A stretch of DNA of 64,000 bases from contig NZ_VIYJ01000011.1 of the NCBI RefSeq assembly GCF_008087085.1, positions 124,001 to 188,000 of the forward strand, written 5' to 3'. Shown here piece after piece: positions 50,287 to 60,732 of this stretch (positions are counted from its first letter, which is position 1; each line of letters opens with the position of its first letter). This stretch comes from Nocardioides rubriscoriae (GTDB taxonomy: Bacteria > Actinomycetota > Actinomycetes > Propionibacteriales > Nocardioidaceae). The notes under the pieces are model-generated. The model was not told where the DNA came from. It ran no database searches and saw nothing but the letters and a program-made list of their open reading frames with translations. The position numbers and the translations under genes were made by a program.

Positions 50287-51159
50287 GTGCGTCACCTCTA
50301 CCAGTGCCCGATGCGTTGGGCCGACCTCGACCTGCTCGGCCACGTCAACAACGTGACCTACGTCGACTACCTGCAGGAGGCGCGCGTCCACATGATGCGC
50401 GAGCTCGGGCAGGGCCGGGCCACCCACGACGACCTCGAGGACGGTGTCGTCGTCGTACGGCACGAGGTCACCTACCTGTCGCCGCTGGGGCTGCGCTTCC
50501 GCCCGGTGAGCATCGAGTGCTGGGTGACCGAGGTGCGCGCGGCGTCGTTCACGATCGCCTACGAGGTCTTCCACGAGAGCGACGAGGGTGACGGGGGCCG
50601 CCAGGTCTACCTGCGGGCCACGACACTGCTGACGCCCTACGTGTTCGCCGAGGAGCGGCCGCGCCGGCTCACCGCCGAGGAGAAGGCCGACCTGGCGCCG
50701 TACGTCGAGGCGGCGCCGGGCCCGCCGACCGCGCGGATCGCCGCCCTGGGGGCCGACGAGCGCGCGAACGCGCGGCACTACCCGCTGCACGTGCGGTTCT
50801 CCGACGTCGACCTCTACCGCCACGTCAACAACGTGAAGTACTTCGAGTACTTCCAGGAGGCACGGATCCGGCTGATGGCCGACCTGACCCGCGACACCGG
50901 GCTGCGCCCCCCGCACGTCGTCGTCGCGCAGACCGACGTCGACTACGTGCGCCCGATCCTGCTGCGCCCCACGCCGTACGACGTGTGGTCACGGGTCTCG
51001 CGGGTCGGCACGCGCTCGATGACCGTCGACGCCGAGATCGACGACGGCACCCAGACCCTCGCGCGCTCGCGCGTCACGCTGGTCTTCTGGGACCCCGAGA
51101 CCGAGCGCTCGACCGAGCCCGACCCGGCCCTGCACGCGCTGCTCAGTCGAACGTGTTGA
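50287..51159 (+). CDS. Double-hotdog acyl-CoA thioesterase
   Basis: The 290-residue protein holds two hotdog domains, each with the 4-hydroxybenzoyl-CoA thioesterase-type signature: WADLDLLGHVNNVTYVDYL (about 11-29) and FSDVDLYRHVNNVKYFEYF (about 171-189). Both have the catalytic-type aspartate and HVNN. It should cleave acyl-CoA thioesters and may work with the divergent thiolase. The frame is open to 50266, but GTG 50287 gives the usual short N-terminus, with CAGGAT 6 nt upstream. Its last 17 bp overlap the convergent glbO gene. Confidence 0.87.
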   Translation: MRHLYQCPMRWADLDLLGHVNNVTYVDYLQEARVHMMRELGQGRATHDDLEDGVVVVRHEVTYLSPLGLRFRPVSIECWVTEVRAASFTIAYEVFHESDEGDGGRQVYLRATTLLTPYVFAEERPRRLTAEEKADLAPYVEAAPGPPTARIAALGADERANARHYPLHVRFSDVDLYRHVNNVKYFEYFQEARIRLMADLTRDTGLRPPHVVVAQTDVDYVRPILLRPTPYDVWSRVSRVGTRSMTVDAEIDDGTQTLARSRVTLVFWDPETERSTEPDPALHALLSRTC

Positions 51160-51559
51160 CCATGAACTGGGCGGCGTGGGTGACGTAGTCCCAGAACTTC
51201 TCGCGCTGCTCGGGGGTGAGGTCGACCGAGTCGAGGCCGGCGCGGAAGTGCAGCAGCCAGTGGTCCTTGGCGAGCGGGTCGACCCGGAACGGCGCGTGGC
51301 GCATCCGCAGCCGCGGGTGCCCGCGGGTGTCGGAGTAGGTCGTCGGGCCGCCCCAGTACTGCACGAGGAACAGCAGGAAGCGCTCCTCGGCGGGGCCGAG
51401 GTCCTCCTCGGGGTAGAGGGGGCGCAGCACCTCGTCGGTGGCGACGCCCTCGTAGAAGCGGTGGACGATCGCGCGGAGCGTGTCGATACCGCCGATCTCC
51501 TCGTAGAACGTCACGCCGCCATTGTGCCGTTCGAGCGTGAGGTCGTGGGGGTCGGGCAT
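51143..51559 (-). CDS. glbO: Group 2 truncated haemoglobin GlbO
   Basis: The 138-residue protein has the group 2 truncated globin pattern: FYEEIGG, VHRFYEGVATDEVLRPLYPEEDL, QYWGGPTTYSDTRGHPRLRMRHAPF (proximal histidine in MRHAPF, G8 Trp region downstream in DHWLLHF). It binds O2 and may scavenge reactive species or supply oxidases. The ATG lies in a TGATG overlap with the MscS stop, so translation is coupled; GTG 51514 would give the shorter length common in mycobacteria. The 3' end overlaps the thioesterase gene. Confidence 0.9.
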   Translation of the reverse strand: MPDPHDLTLERHNGGVTFYEEIGGIDTLRAIVHRFYEGVATDEVLRPLYPEEDLGPAEERFLLFLVQYWGGPTTYSDTRGHPRLRMRHAPFRVDPLAKDHWLLHFRAGLDSVDLTPEQREKFWDYVTHAAQFMVNTFD

Positions 51560-52578
51560 CAGGCCGACCCGGTGCCGTCGGCGGGCGCGGGCGCCTGCTC
51601 GTGGCGGTTCCAGACCATGCGCTGCGGGAACGGCATCTCGATGCCCTCGTGGTCGAAGCGGGCCTTGATGCGCTGGCGCATCTCGCGGGCGACGGCCCAC
51701 TGCTCGCCCGGCGTGGTCTTGAGCACGACCCGGACGGTCACGCCGTCGATGGCGAGGTCCTGCACGCCCCACACCGACGGCTCCTCGATCACCTGCCCCT
51801 TGAAGTCGTCGTCCTCCCAGAGGTCGTGGGCGACCTCGCCGAGCACCCGGCGCACCCGGGCGAGGTCCTCGTCGTAGGAGACCTTGACGTCGAGCACGGT
51901 CCGCGCCCAGTTCTGGCTCTGGTTGCCCACCCGCACGATCTGGCCGTTGGGGACGTACCAGACGGTGCCGTTGACGTCGCGGACCCGGGTGATCCGCAGG
52001 GTCACCGCCTCGACGGTGCCGATGGCCTCGCCGAGGTCGACCTGGTCGCCGACGCCGAACTGGTCCTCGATGATCATGAAGACGCCGGACAGGAAGTCCT
52101 TGACCAGCGACTGCGCGCCGAAGCCCAGGGCGAGGCCGACGATGCCGGCGCTGGCGATGATCGGGGCGATGTCGACGCCGATCTCGCTGAGCATCATGGT
52201 GCCGAACACCATGGTGATCAGGCCGGTGACGATGCTCTTGAAGAGGCTCGCGATGGCCTCCGCGCGCTGACGGCGCCGCTCGGTGACCAGGAGGTTGACC
52301 CGGTCGGGCAGCACCCCCTTGGCGGCGCGGCCCGCGACCCGGTCGATCGCCTTGTGCGCGACCCAGCGCAGCACGAACGCCATGAGCAACAGCCCGGCCA
52401 GCGCCAGCGGCGTACCGATCAGGACCCCGGAGTAGTCGGCGAGCCGCTCGTGGCCGGTGAGGTCGTAGACGGCGTTGCAGATCGTCTCGTCGGCGCTGCA
52501 GGGGTTGCCGTCCGGGGCGAGCGTCGTGGTGGAGGGATCGAGGGACGTGAGGGCGGGGACGAGCATGCGTTCATGCAT
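51559..52578 (-). CDS. Small-conductance mechanosensitive channel (MscS family)
   Basis: MscS channels open under membrane tension to release solutes in osmotic downshock. The 339-residue protein has three or more membrane helices; the last (IIASAGIVGLALGFGAQSLVKDFLSG, about 140-165) is the pore helix with the Gly/Ala packing of the family. The cytoplasmic beta domain starts with QFGVGDQVDLGEAIGTVEAVTLR. A cysteine-containing outside N-terminus precedes the first helix. ATG 52578 is used; ATG 52566 is possible. Confidence 0.92.
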   Translation of the reverse strand: MHERMLVPALTSLDPSTTTLAPDGNPCSADETICNAVYDLTGHERLADYSGVLIGTPLALAGLLLMAFVLRWVAHKAIDRVAGRAAKGVLPDRVNLLVTERRRQRAEAIASLFKSIVTGLITMVFGTMMLSEIGVDIAPIIASAGIVGLALGFGAQSLVKDFLSGVFMIIEDQFGVGDQVDLGEAIGTVEAVTLRITRVRDVNGTVWYVPNGQIVRVGNQSQNWARTVLDVKVSYDEDLARVRRVLGEVAHDLWEDDDFKGQVIEEPSVWGVQDLAIDGVTVRVVLKTTPGEQWAVAREMRQRIKARFDHEGIEMPFPQRMVWNRHEQAPAPADGTGSA

Positions 52579-52613
52579 AGCAGGCCGTGGTCATCGGGCA
52601 CGTCGGCGGCCGA

Positions 52614-52619
52614 TAGGAT
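52614..52619 (+). promoter_or_regulatory. Leaderless-type -10 box (TAGGAT)
   Basis: Seven nt before GTG 52627; divergent from the mscS gene. Confidence 0.45.
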
Positions 52620-52626
52620 GAGGACC

Positions 52627-53019
52627 GTGACTGGGACCGTGATCAAGGCCACCGTACGCCGCGCCGCCATCCTGGGCATCGCCTCCGCCGCGCTGCTCGG
52701 CTCGTCCACCCTGCTGGCGGGCCCGGCCTCGGCCGAGGTGCCGGTCGGCTGGGGTCCGCAGGAGCCGGTCGACAAGCTCTACGTGCTCGGTGTGCTCGTC
52801 GGGATCCCGCTCGGCCTGGCCGTGCTGATCGCGGCCCTGGTCTACCTGCCGAGCCTGGCGCGCGGCGAGCGGGTCGCGCCGGGCGCGACCGCCCCCGAGG
52901 ACCAGTGGCTGGGTGGACGCCGTACGGCGGGCGAGATCGCCCTCAGCCCGGCCAGCCCGGCCGGCGCGTCCGAGGCCCCGGCTCTGGAGACGGACGGTGG
53001 GGCAAGTGCCCGCTGGTGA
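52627..53019 (+). CDS. Small exported or membrane protein of unknown function
   Basis: A 130-residue protein with a signal-like N-terminus (AILGIASAALLGSSTLLAGPASA, about 14-36), a short outside loop (VPVGWGPQEPVDKLY), a membrane helix (about 52-74) and a polar Ala/Pro tail. No family is recognised; the same layout is common next to DUF5130 genes in actinobacteria. The next gene begins 14 bp before its stop, so the two are translated together. Confidence 0.7.
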   Translation: MTGTVIKATVRRAAILGIASAALLGSSTLLAGPASAEVPVGWGPQEPVDKLYVLGVLVGIPLGLAVLIAALVYLPSLARGERVAPGATAPEDQWLGGRRTAGEIALSPASPAGASEAPALETDGGASARW

Positions 53020-53389
53020 GTACCTCAGCGCCGCCGACCGGGCCTCGCTCGACCTGACCATCCGCAAGGCCGAGCAGCTCTGCCGCGCCGAGTTCTCGGT
53101 CTTCGTCGGCCAGTCCCAGGGCGACAGCCGCACCTTCGCGGTCGGCCTGCACCGCTCCCTGGTCGCGCCCGACCGCAGCATCCTCGTGATGGTCGACCCG
53201 ACCGCCCACGCCGTCGAGGTCGTCACCGGTGCCGCCGTACGCCGCAGCCTCGACGACGCCCGTGCCGAGCTGGCCGTGGCGACGATGGTCGCGTCCTTCC
53301 GCGACGGCGACCTCGTCGGTGGCCTGCGTCGCGGCATCCAGCAGCTCGCCGAGCACGCCAGGCCCCAGAACACCCTGCACGCCGGCTGA
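53006..53389 (+). CDS. DUF5130 protein (TPM-like fold)
   Basis: A 127-residue protein with LSAADRASLDLTIRKAEQLCRAEFSVFVG, a middle HAVEVVTGAAVRRSLDDARAEL and an end helix GGLRRGIQQLAEHA. The pattern corresponds to DUF5130, a soluble actinobacterial family related to TPM domains. Function is unknown. GTG 53006 lies inside the upstream gene, and the family N-terminus starts there. Confidence 0.72.
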   Translation: MPAGEYLSAADRASLDLTIRKAEQLCRAEFSVFVGQSQGDSRTFAVGLHRSLVAPDRSILVMVDPTAHAVEVVTGAAVRRSLDDARAELAVATMVASFRDGDLVGGLRRGIQQLAEHARPQNTLHAG

Positions 53390-53409
53390 GCACCCCGTCA
53401 GTCCACGTC

Positions 53410-53450
53410 GGTCGAGGAGGTTGCGCTAGCAACCGTGACGAGACCACTCG
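53410..53450 (+). repeat. Interspersed palindromic repeat, copy 2
   Basis: GGTCGAGGAGGTTGCG-CTAGC-AACCGTGACGAGACCA lies 20 bp after the DUF5130 stop. GGTTGC/GCAACC-type halves can pair, and the unit is similar to the copy at 46948. Confidence 0.6.
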
Positions 53451-53492
53451 CCGCAGCTGCAGGTCGAGTCGACCACCTCGCTGCGGTCGTGG

Positions 53493-53528
53493 GGTCTCGA
53501 GACGGTCGCAGGCGACCTCCTCGACCAC
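53493..53528 (-). repeat. Interspersed palindromic repeat, copy 3 (inverted)
   Basis: The reverse complement of the repeat, with one difference from the 46948 copy. Together with copy 2 it forms an inverted pair between convergent genes and could fold into a large hairpin acting as terminator. Confidence 0.7.
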
Positions 53529-53550
53529 CGTGGTGGCCGAGGAGGTCGGT

Positions 53551-56106
<2,556 letters not shown>

Positions 56107-56265
56107 GCCAGGCATCCTCGCACCCAACCGTCTGGCCGTCCCCGCCCGCTCGGGGTCGTCCGCGTGGGTGCGGGGGAGAGGGGTCGAAACGACACGCCTG
56201 TCATTCAAGGTGCGTGACTCTGGGGCCGAAGTGAGTTATGTGCTTAGTGTTGCGAAACGCCACGG

Positions 56266-57936
56266 ATGTGCTTGACAGTGGACCCCGTGCCTCCCCCCAA
56301 GAGCCCCGTCCAGACGCGCCCGCGACGGTTGCTGAGCCGCTCGCTGGTCGCCTCCCTGGCGGCCGCGACCCTCGTGGCCGTGCCTGCGGCCGCCCCGCCC
56401 TCCGACGCCACGTCGACCTACCTGTGCACCGGCTACACCGCCTGCAGCAACGCGGGCTACAGCCACGCGGGCTACGCCTCGCACAGCCAGACGATGTACT
56501 GGCGGATGTACGGCGGCCACAACTGCACCAACTACGTGGCCTACCGCATGGTCAAGCACGGCATGCCCAACGAGCGGCCGTGGAGCGGCTCGGGCAACGC
56601 GACCAACTGGGGCGTCGAGATGGCCGACATCACCGACACCACCCCGGCCGTCGGCGCCGTCGCGTGGTGGCGCGCCGGGGTCGCGGGGGCCGGGTCCAGC
56701 GGCCACGTCGCCTACGTCGAGCGCGTCGTGTCGCCCACCGAGATCGTCATCTCCGAGGACTCCTGGTCCGGTGACTTCCACTGGCGCACGATCTACAAGA
56801 ACGGCCCCGGCTGGCCCAGCGGGTTCATCCACTTCGTCGACAAGCAGACACCGGCCCTGGTCAACACCGCGGTGCCGCACATCGACGGGACCCCGCAGGT
56901 CGGCGTGCCGCTGCGCGGCTACTACGGCATCTTCAGCCCGGGCGGCTCGCCGCAGACCCTGCAGTGGCTGGTCGGCGGGGTGCCCGTGCCCGGCGCCACG
57001 ACCATCTCCTACACGCCGGTCGCCGCCGACCTGGGCAAGACCATCTCGTTGAGCACCACCGCCACCCGCGAGGGCTACACCACCGCGACCGCGACGTCCG
57101 AGGCCTCCGCGCCGGTCGCCGCCGGCTCGATGGCCCGGGTCGCCAAGCCCGCGGCCACCGGCGACCCGATCGTCGGCCAGGTGCTGACCGCGGTGCCCGG
57201 GCAGTGGGCACCGGAGCCGGAGACGACCAGCTACCGCTGGCGCGCCGACGGCGTGTGGCTCGGTGCCGCCCTCAACGGCCGGACCCTGACCCTGACGCGC
57301 GACCTGCTCGACAAGACCATCTCGGTCGTCGAGGTCACCAAGCGCCGCGGCTACACCACCGTCTCCAACGCCTCGCCCGGCGTCGGCCCGGTCGTGTCCG
57401 GGGTCGTCGAGCTCCAGGAACCGTTCCGGGCCTCGGGCACCGCCCGCCACGGCTCCGAGCTCGTCTTCACCCCCGGCACCTGGTCGCCGGCCGACGCGAC
57501 CGCGACGTACGCGTGGTTCCGCGACGGGGTCGAGGTCCCGGAGGTCACCGGGTCGACGTACCCGCTGGGTGCCGCCGACGTCGGTCGCCGGATCACCGTG
57601 CAGGCGACGGTCTCGCGCGACCACTACGTCGGGCTGACCCGCTCGGCCGACTTCGGGGTGGTCACCACGCCGTCGACGGTCGTGCTGCGGGCCGGCGGAC
57701 GCAAGCGCGGCGCGGTCGCCCGGGTGCGGGTCACCGCCCCCGGCGCCCCCTCGCCGAGCGGCACCGTCTGGGCCCGCGTGGGCCAGCACGTCGTGCGCGG
57801 CACCCTCGTCGACGGCGTCGCCGAGATGATCCTCACGGGCCTGGGGAAGGGCCCGCGCACGGTCATCGTGGTGTACGCCGGCGACGGGGTCGTCGAGCCG
57901 GGCCGGGCCACGGCGCAGGTCGTCGTCAAGCCCTGA
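56266..57936 (+). CDS. Secreted CHAP-domain protein with Ig-like repeats
   Basis: The 556-residue protein has a signal peptide (about 18-48, RSLVASLAAATLVAVPAAA). A CHAP amidase/peptidase domain (about 65-190) follows, with cysteine in GGHNCTNYVAYR and histidine in SSGHVAYVERV. Three repeated beta domains of about 80-90 residues (each with a Y-x-W-x-x-D/G-G motif such as TYAWFRDG and SYRWRADG) and a final Ig-like domain complete it. It should cut peptidoglycan peptides outside the cell, with the repeats binding wall or glycans. GTG 56266 is the first usable start; GTG 56278 is also possible. Confidence 0.83.
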   Translation: MCLTVDPVPPPKSPVQTRPRRLLSRSLVASLAAATLVAVPAAAPPSDATSTYLCTGYTACSNAGYSHAGYASHSQTMYWRMYGGHNCTNYVAYRMVKHGMPNERPWSGSGNATNWGVEMADITDTTPAVGAVAWWRAGVAGAGSSGHVAYVERVVSPTEIVISEDSWSGDFHWRTIYKNGPGWPSGFIHFVDKQTPALVNTAVPHIDGTPQVGVPLRGYYGIFSPGGSPQTLQWLVGGVPVPGATTISYTPVAADLGKTISLSTTATREGYTTATATSEASAPVAAGSMARVAKPAATGDPIVGQVLTAVPGQWAPEPETTSYRWRADGVWLGAALNGRTLTLTRDLLDKTISVVEVTKRRGYTTVSNASPGVGPVVSGVVELQEPFRASGTARHGSELVFTPGTWSPADATATYAWFRDGVEVPEVTGSTYPLGAADVGRRITVQATVSRDHYVGLTRSADFGVVTTPSTVVLRAGGRKRGAVARVRVTAPGAPSPSGTVWARVGQHVVRGTLVDGVAEMILTGLGKGPRTVIVVYAGDGVVEPGRATAQVVVKP

Positions 57937-57995
57937 GGCGGCGCTGACCCGTCGGCCGCGGGAATGCCGCTGGCGTCCGGTGGTTTGATCCAGAC

Positions 57996-58628
57996 ATGAC
58001 CGCCACCGACAAGACCAACGCCGACTTCTGGTTCGACCCGCTGTGCCCGTTCGCCTGGATCACCTCGCGGTGGATCCTCGAGGTCGAGCAGGTCCGCGAC
58101 ATCAACGTGACCTGGCACGTGATGTCGCTGGCCTACCTCAACAAGGACCGCGACCTGCCCGAGGAGTACAAGGCGATCCTCGAGCCCGCGTGGGGCCCGG
58201 TCCGGGTCTGCATCGCCGCCGAGCAGAAGCACGGCAAGGACGTCCTGCTGCCGCTCTACACCGCGATGGGCACCCGCATCCACCACGACGGTCGCGCCCT
58301 GAAGGACCAGGCCGACCGCGGCCGCGCCATCATCGAGGAGTCGCTCGCCGAGGCCGGTCTCGAGCCCGAGCTGGTCGAGGCCATGGACGACAGCTCGCTC
58401 GACGACGCCGTCGCGAAGAGCCACCACCTCGGGATGGACCAGGTCGGCGACGACGTCGGCACCCCCACCATCGCCTTCGAGGGGGCCGCGTTCTTCGGGC
58501 CGGTGCTCTCCGCGATCCCGCGCGGCGAGGACGCCGGCAACCTGTGGGACGGCTGCGTCGCCGTCGCCAAGGTGCCCTACTTCTACGAGCTCAAGCGCTC
58601 CCGGACCGGGGACCTCGACTTCGGCTGA
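57996..58628 (+). CDS. Rv2466c-type DsbA-family protein with single-cysteine active site
   Basis: The 210-residue protein matches the mycothiol-dependent reductase family known from Mycobacterium Rv2466c: DFWFDPLCPFAWITSRWILE, HVMSLA, WGPVRVCIAAEQ, LYTAMGTRIH, GTPTI with the cis-proline and FFGPVLSAIPRGE. In the active site the usual C-P-W-C reads C-P-F-A, so only the first cysteine (near residue 17) remains and a monothiol mechanism with mycothiol is implied. TTTGAT 6 nt before the ATG may be its -10 box. Confidence 0.88.
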   Translation: MTATDKTNADFWFDPLCPFAWITSRWILEVEQVRDINVTWHVMSLAYLNKDRDLPEEYKAILEPAWGPVRVCIAAEQKHGKDVLLPLYTAMGTRIHHDGRALKDQADRGRAIIEESLAEAGLEPELVEAMDDSSLDDAVAKSHHLGMDQVGDDVGTPTIAFEGAAFFGPVLSAIPRGEDAGNLWDGCVAVAKVPYFYELKRSRTGDLDFG

Positions 58629-58674
58629 GACCCGCGGGTGTTGCTGATGTGACGGATGTGAACCATGATCGAGC

Positions 58675-59817
58675 GTGATGCTGCGCTCGGAGAGGTCATG
58701 GGAACGCCGGGCGGTCGCGCTGGTCGCGGCCGTGGTCGGTGCGGGTCTGCTCGCGCCCAGCCCCGCCGGGTACGCCGCCGATCGTCCTGATCGTCCCGGG
58801 CGCGACGGTCACCCGACCGCGCGCCTGGACGACGCCGGCCCCGGGCTGCGCGCCGCCGAGGTGAGGCTGGCCGCCACCGAGCAGACCGTCGAGGCGGAGC
58901 CGTTCGCGATGGTCGGCCTCACCTGGCGCGGCGCGCCGCGGGTGGTCCGGGTCAGCACGCGCTCCGACGGCCGCTGGTCGGCCTGGCAGCGTCTCGACGT
59001 CCTGCGCGACGGTTCGCAGGAGAGCCCCGACCAGAGCCCGGTGACCGGCACCGACCTCGCGTGGGTCGGTGAGGCCGACGCCGTGCGCGTCGACCTCTCC
59101 GGCGCCCGGCCCGACGACCTGACGCTGGTCCTGCTCGACCCGACCGGTACGCCGAGCGACCAGGCGGCCGCGCGGTTGCCCGACCCGGCCACCGCGCGGG
59201 CCCGCGCCGGCCGGCTCAAGCCGCGGCTGGGCAGCCGCGCGTCGTGGGGCGCCGACCCGTCGTGGCGCGACGGGCGGCCGTCGTACAACCGCACGATCCA
59301 GCAGGTGCACGTGCACCACACCGTCAACAGCAACGACTACGCCCCCGGCGACGTGCCCGGGCTGCTGCGCGGCATCTACCGCTACCACACGGCCAACCTG
59401 GGCTGGTCCGACATCGGCTACAACTTCCTGGTCGACCGCTTCGGTCGCACCTGGGTCGGGCGCGCCGGCGGCGCCAAGAAGGCCGTGCAGGGGGCCCACA
59501 CGCTCGGGTTCAACAGCACCTCGACCGGCGTCGCCGTGATCGGGAGCTTCGAGACGACGCGCCCCGGCCGCAAGGTCATCGGTGCCCTCGCCCGCCTGGC
59601 TGCCTGGAAGCTCCACCGCTACGGCCGAGACCCCGCCGGCCGCGTGCGGGTGTGGTCGCACGGCTCCGACCGCTTCGCCCTCGGTCGCAAGGTCACCCTG
59701 CCCGCCATCGACGGGCACCGCGACACCAACGAGACCGCCTGCCCCGGTGAGCTGCTCTACGACCGCCTCCCCGCCGTACGCCGCCGCGCGGCCGCCCTGG
59801 TCGCCGCGCGTCGTTAG
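58675..59817 (+). CDS. Secreted N-acetylmuramoyl-L-alanine amidase (PGRP/amidase_2)
   Basis: The 380-residue protein has a signal peptide (about 12-34) and a region (35-170) common to actinobacterial PGRP proteins. The amidase/PGRP domain (about 180-375) contains QQVHVHHTVNSND (zinc histidine), GYNFLVDRFGRTWVGR, AHTLGFN and HRDTNETACPGE (second zinc histidine and the cysteine ligand). It cleaves the bond between MurNAc and the peptide. GTG 58675 or ATG 58678 may be used. The stop TAG is part of the next promoter. Confidence 0.9.
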   Translation: MMLRSERSWERRAVALVAAVVGAGLLAPSPAGYAADRPDRPGRDGHPTARLDDAGPGLRAAEVRLAATEQTVEAEPFAMVGLTWRGAPRVVRVSTRSDGRWSAWQRLDVLRDGSQESPDQSPVTGTDLAWVGEADAVRVDLSGARPDDLTLVLLDPTGTPSDQAAARLPDPATARARAGRLKPRLGSRASWGADPSWRDGRPSYNRTIQQVHVHHTVNSNDYAPGDVPGLLRGIYRYHTANLGWSDIGYNFLVDRFGRTWVGRAGGAKKAVQGAHTLGFNSTSTGVAVIGSFETTRPGRKVIGALARLAAWKLHRYGRDPAGRVRVWSHGSDRFALGRKVTLPAIDGHRDTNETACPGELLYDRLPAVRRRAAALVAARR

Positions 59818-59820
59818 GCT
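59815..59820 (+). promoter_or_regulatory. Leaderless-type -10 box (TAGGCT) overlapping a stop codon
   Basis: The first three bases are the amidase stop TAG; GTG of the MOSC gene follows 6 nt later. Confidence 0.45.
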
Positions 59821-59826
59821 CGGCGG

Positions 59827-60723
59827 GTGCCGGCCACCCTCACCGCGATCCACCGCTACCCCGTCAAGTCGTGTCGCGGCGAGGCCCTTCAGGAGGCCGT
59901 CGTCGAGCCGCAGGGGCTCGCGGGCGACCGGCGCTGGATGCTCGTCGACGCGGCGGGCCGGGCCGTCACCGCGCGCGAGGTCAACCGCCTGGTGCTCGTG
60001 CGGCCCGAGATCACCGCGAGCGGGCTGCGGGTCAGCGCGCCCGGGGTCGACGCGCCGCTCGAGGTCGCCACCCCCGACCCGGGCCCCCAGGTGCCGGTCG
60101 CGGTGTTCTCGTCGACGTTCACCGCGGCGCCGGCCGGGCCCGAGGCCGACGGGTGGTTCAGCGCGGCGCTCGGGGTCGACGTACGGCTGGTGCACCTCGA
60201 CGACCCGACGCGGCGGCGGACCAGCGCGTCCTTCGAGGGCGGGTTCGGCGACCCCGACGACCGGGTCTCGACCGCCGACGGCTACCCCCTCCTGGTGGCG
60301 AGCGAGGAGTCGCTGGCGGCGCTCAACGACGAGGTGCTCGCGGCCGCGCCGACCGGGCGCGAGCCGCTGCCGATGGCGCGCTTCCGCCCCAACGTCGTCG
60401 TGCGCGGTCTGCCGGCCTGGTCCGAGGACGACTGGCGCGTGCTGCGCATCGGCGACGCGACGTTCCGCGCGGTCAAGGGCTGCGCCCGCTGCGTGCTCAC
60501 CACGATCGACCCCGACTCCGCGGTCCTCGAGAAGGAGCCGATCGCCTCGCTCGCCCGTCTGCGCAGGTTCGACGGCGCCACCTGGTTCGGCGTCAACCTC
60601 GTGCCCGACACCCCCGGCGTCACGATCCGGGTCGGCGACGAGGTCGAGGTGCTCGAGGCGGCCGCACCGGGTGGTGGGCCCCTGCGCGTCCCCGCGCGGA
60701 AAGCGGTGGCGCCGCCTCACTAG
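59827..60723 (+). CDS. MOSC-domain molybdenum-cofactor protein
   Basis: The 298-residue protein has a MOSC_N beta-barrel (about 1-110, starting IHRYPVKSCRGEALQEA and GDRRWMLVDAAGR) and a MOSC domain with FRPNVVVRGL, FRAVKGCARCVLTTID (the cysteine that binds Moco, near 221) and NLVPDTPG. It resembles the mARC/YcbX reductases, which use Moco to reduce N-hydroxylated compounds. GTG 59827 follows a TAGGCT box by 6 nt. Confidence 0.9.
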   Translation: MPATLTAIHRYPVKSCRGEALQEAVVEPQGLAGDRRWMLVDAAGRAVTAREVNRLVLVRPEITASGLRVSAPGVDAPLEVATPDPGPQVPVAVFSSTFTAAPAGPEADGWFSAALGVDVRLVHLDDPTRRRTSASFEGGFGDPDDRVSTADGYPLLVASEESLAALNDEVLAAAPTGREPLPMARFRPNVVVRGLPAWSEDDWRVLRIGDATFRAVKGCARCVLTTIDPDSAVLEKEPIASLARLRRFDGATWFGVNLVPDTPGVTIRVGDEVEVLEAAAPGGGPLRVPARKAVAPPH

Positions 60724-60726
60724 CCT
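60721..60726 (+). promoter_or_regulatory. Leaderless-type -10 box (TAGCCT) of metG, overlapping a stop codon
   Basis: Its TAG is the MOSC stop; the metG ATG lies 6 nt downstream. Confidence 0.5.
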
Positions 60727-60732
60727 GGCCTC

